Below, piece by piece: positions 63,728 to 64,000 of a stretch of DNA of 64,000 nucleotides. Source of the stretch: Tropicibacter sp. R16_0 (lineage in GTDB: Bacteria; Pseudomonadota; Alphaproteobacteria; Rhodobacterales; Rhodobacteraceae); NCBI RefSeq assembly GCF_017743935.1, contig NZ_JAGHRE010000003.1, forward strand, positions 310,001 through 374,000, read 5' to 3'. The position numbers and the translations under genes are program-made. The notes under the pieces are model-generated. The model ran no database searches and was not told where the DNA came from. It was given only the letters and a program-made list of their open reading frames with translations. Position 1 is the first letter of the stretch; each line of letters opens with the position of its first letter.

Positions 63728-64000
63728 GTGCTGGATCAGCCTATTGCACAGATCAAAGGTCTTCGGGTCGAATTTCAGACAAAAGACGGTCCGGTTGTTG
63801 GTGTCGAGGATGTCTCGTTCGAGGTAAATCCGGGCGAAACCGTTTGTATCGTTGGCGAATCCGGGTCCGGTAAATCGGTTTCTTCCCTCTCGCTGATGCG
63901 TCTGGTCGAGTTCGGCGGCGGCGAGATTGCAGGCGGAAAACTGCTGTTTGATCGACGCGATGGCGGTGAAATGGACCTGGCCAATGCCGACCAGGAGTTG
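63728..64000 (+). CDS. ABC transporter ATP-binding protein (OppD/DppD type), 5' part only
   Basis: 91 codons are visible, starting at GTG 63728 behind AAAGGGGAG, and the frame is open to the window edge. 'GESGSGKSVSSLSLMRL' is Walker A, and 'VVGVEDVSFEVNPGETVCIVG' precedes it, as in peptide-importer ATPases. It is divergent from the matching permeases and binding protein instead of lying in their operon. It is probably the ATPase of that system. Confidence 0.88.
   Translation, partial: MLDQPIAQIKGLRVEFQTKDGPVVGVEDVSFEVNPGETVCIVGESGSGKSVSSLSLMRLVEFGGGEIAGGKLLFDRRDGGEMDLANADQEL

Overview
The window is a gene-dense, GC-rich piece of an alphaproteobacterial chromosome, most likely a marine Rhodobacterales (Roseobacter/Ruegeria-like) genome. 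The reasons are the division/cell-wall gene order with DUF2484 genes between murC and murB, the aerobic cobaltochelatase genes cobS/cobT, an RTX-Hint protein, a full-length PntA/PntB pair, and short GC-rich intergenic repeats. I see no rRNA, tRNA, CRISPR array, insertion sequence, phage or plasmid gene.

Layout. Bases 75-15122 (+) hold the right part of the dcw cluster: ftsW, murG, murC, three small membrane-protein genes, murB, ddl, ftsQ, ftsA, a small exported-protein gene, ftsZ, lpxC, bamD, recN. Bases 15493-18440 hold a ClC channel, a CHAP lipoprotein and a DUF427 protein. Bases 18521-24474 (mostly -) hold an Xaa-Pro aminopeptidase, cobT, a racemase-fold gene and cobS. Bases 24798-30388 hold a sulfatase, an FMN reductase, a J-domain protein, bolA, a DUF4177-like gene and a phospholipase D-type lipoprotein. 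Bases 30567-37861 (-) hold gatB, several unknown genes, an SDR and pepN. Bases 37963-43249 (+) hold a photolyase/cryptochrome with a 48-aa DUF2256 protein, malate synthase G, a GlcG-like protein and a class I glutamine amidotransferase. Bases 43251-50302 hold an RTX-Hint protein, an isoquinoline-oxidoreductase-type molybdenum enzyme (two subunits) with a divergent TetR regulator, and kynureninase. Bases 50539-56972 hold DUF2269, an SDR-DoxX fusion, an SDR, a methyltransferase-like membrane protein and pntAB. Bases 57211-59494 hold DUF3422 and a YeeE-type transporter. Bases 59708-64000 hold a peptide/opine-type ABC transporter whose ATPase gene is divergent and cut by the window edge.

How genes work together. 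The first 15 kb encodes lipid II synthesis (MurC, MurB, Ddl, MurG), the septal machinery (FtsW, FtsQ, FtsA, FtsZ) and outer-membrane building (LpxC, BamD). CobS and CobT form the ATP-dependent cobalt insertion complex with CobN, which is not in the window. PntAB makes NADPH from the proton gradient. The ABC genes form one import system with divergent control.

Most unusual observation: a dispersed intergenic repeat present in three copies (15138-15342, 26421-26508, 45560-45694). Two copies have inverted terminal repeats. All three have one internal segment whose sequence differs completely between copies but always folds into a hairpin between the same conserved flanks, which suggests selection on structure. 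Other points of interest are a racemase-like protein lacking both catalytic cysteines inside the cobalt-chelatase operon, a small exported protein between ftsA and ftsZ, a DnaA-box-like site next to a GANTC site upstream of ftsZ, and palindromic operators at the molybdenum-enzyme/TetR and kynureninase promoters.
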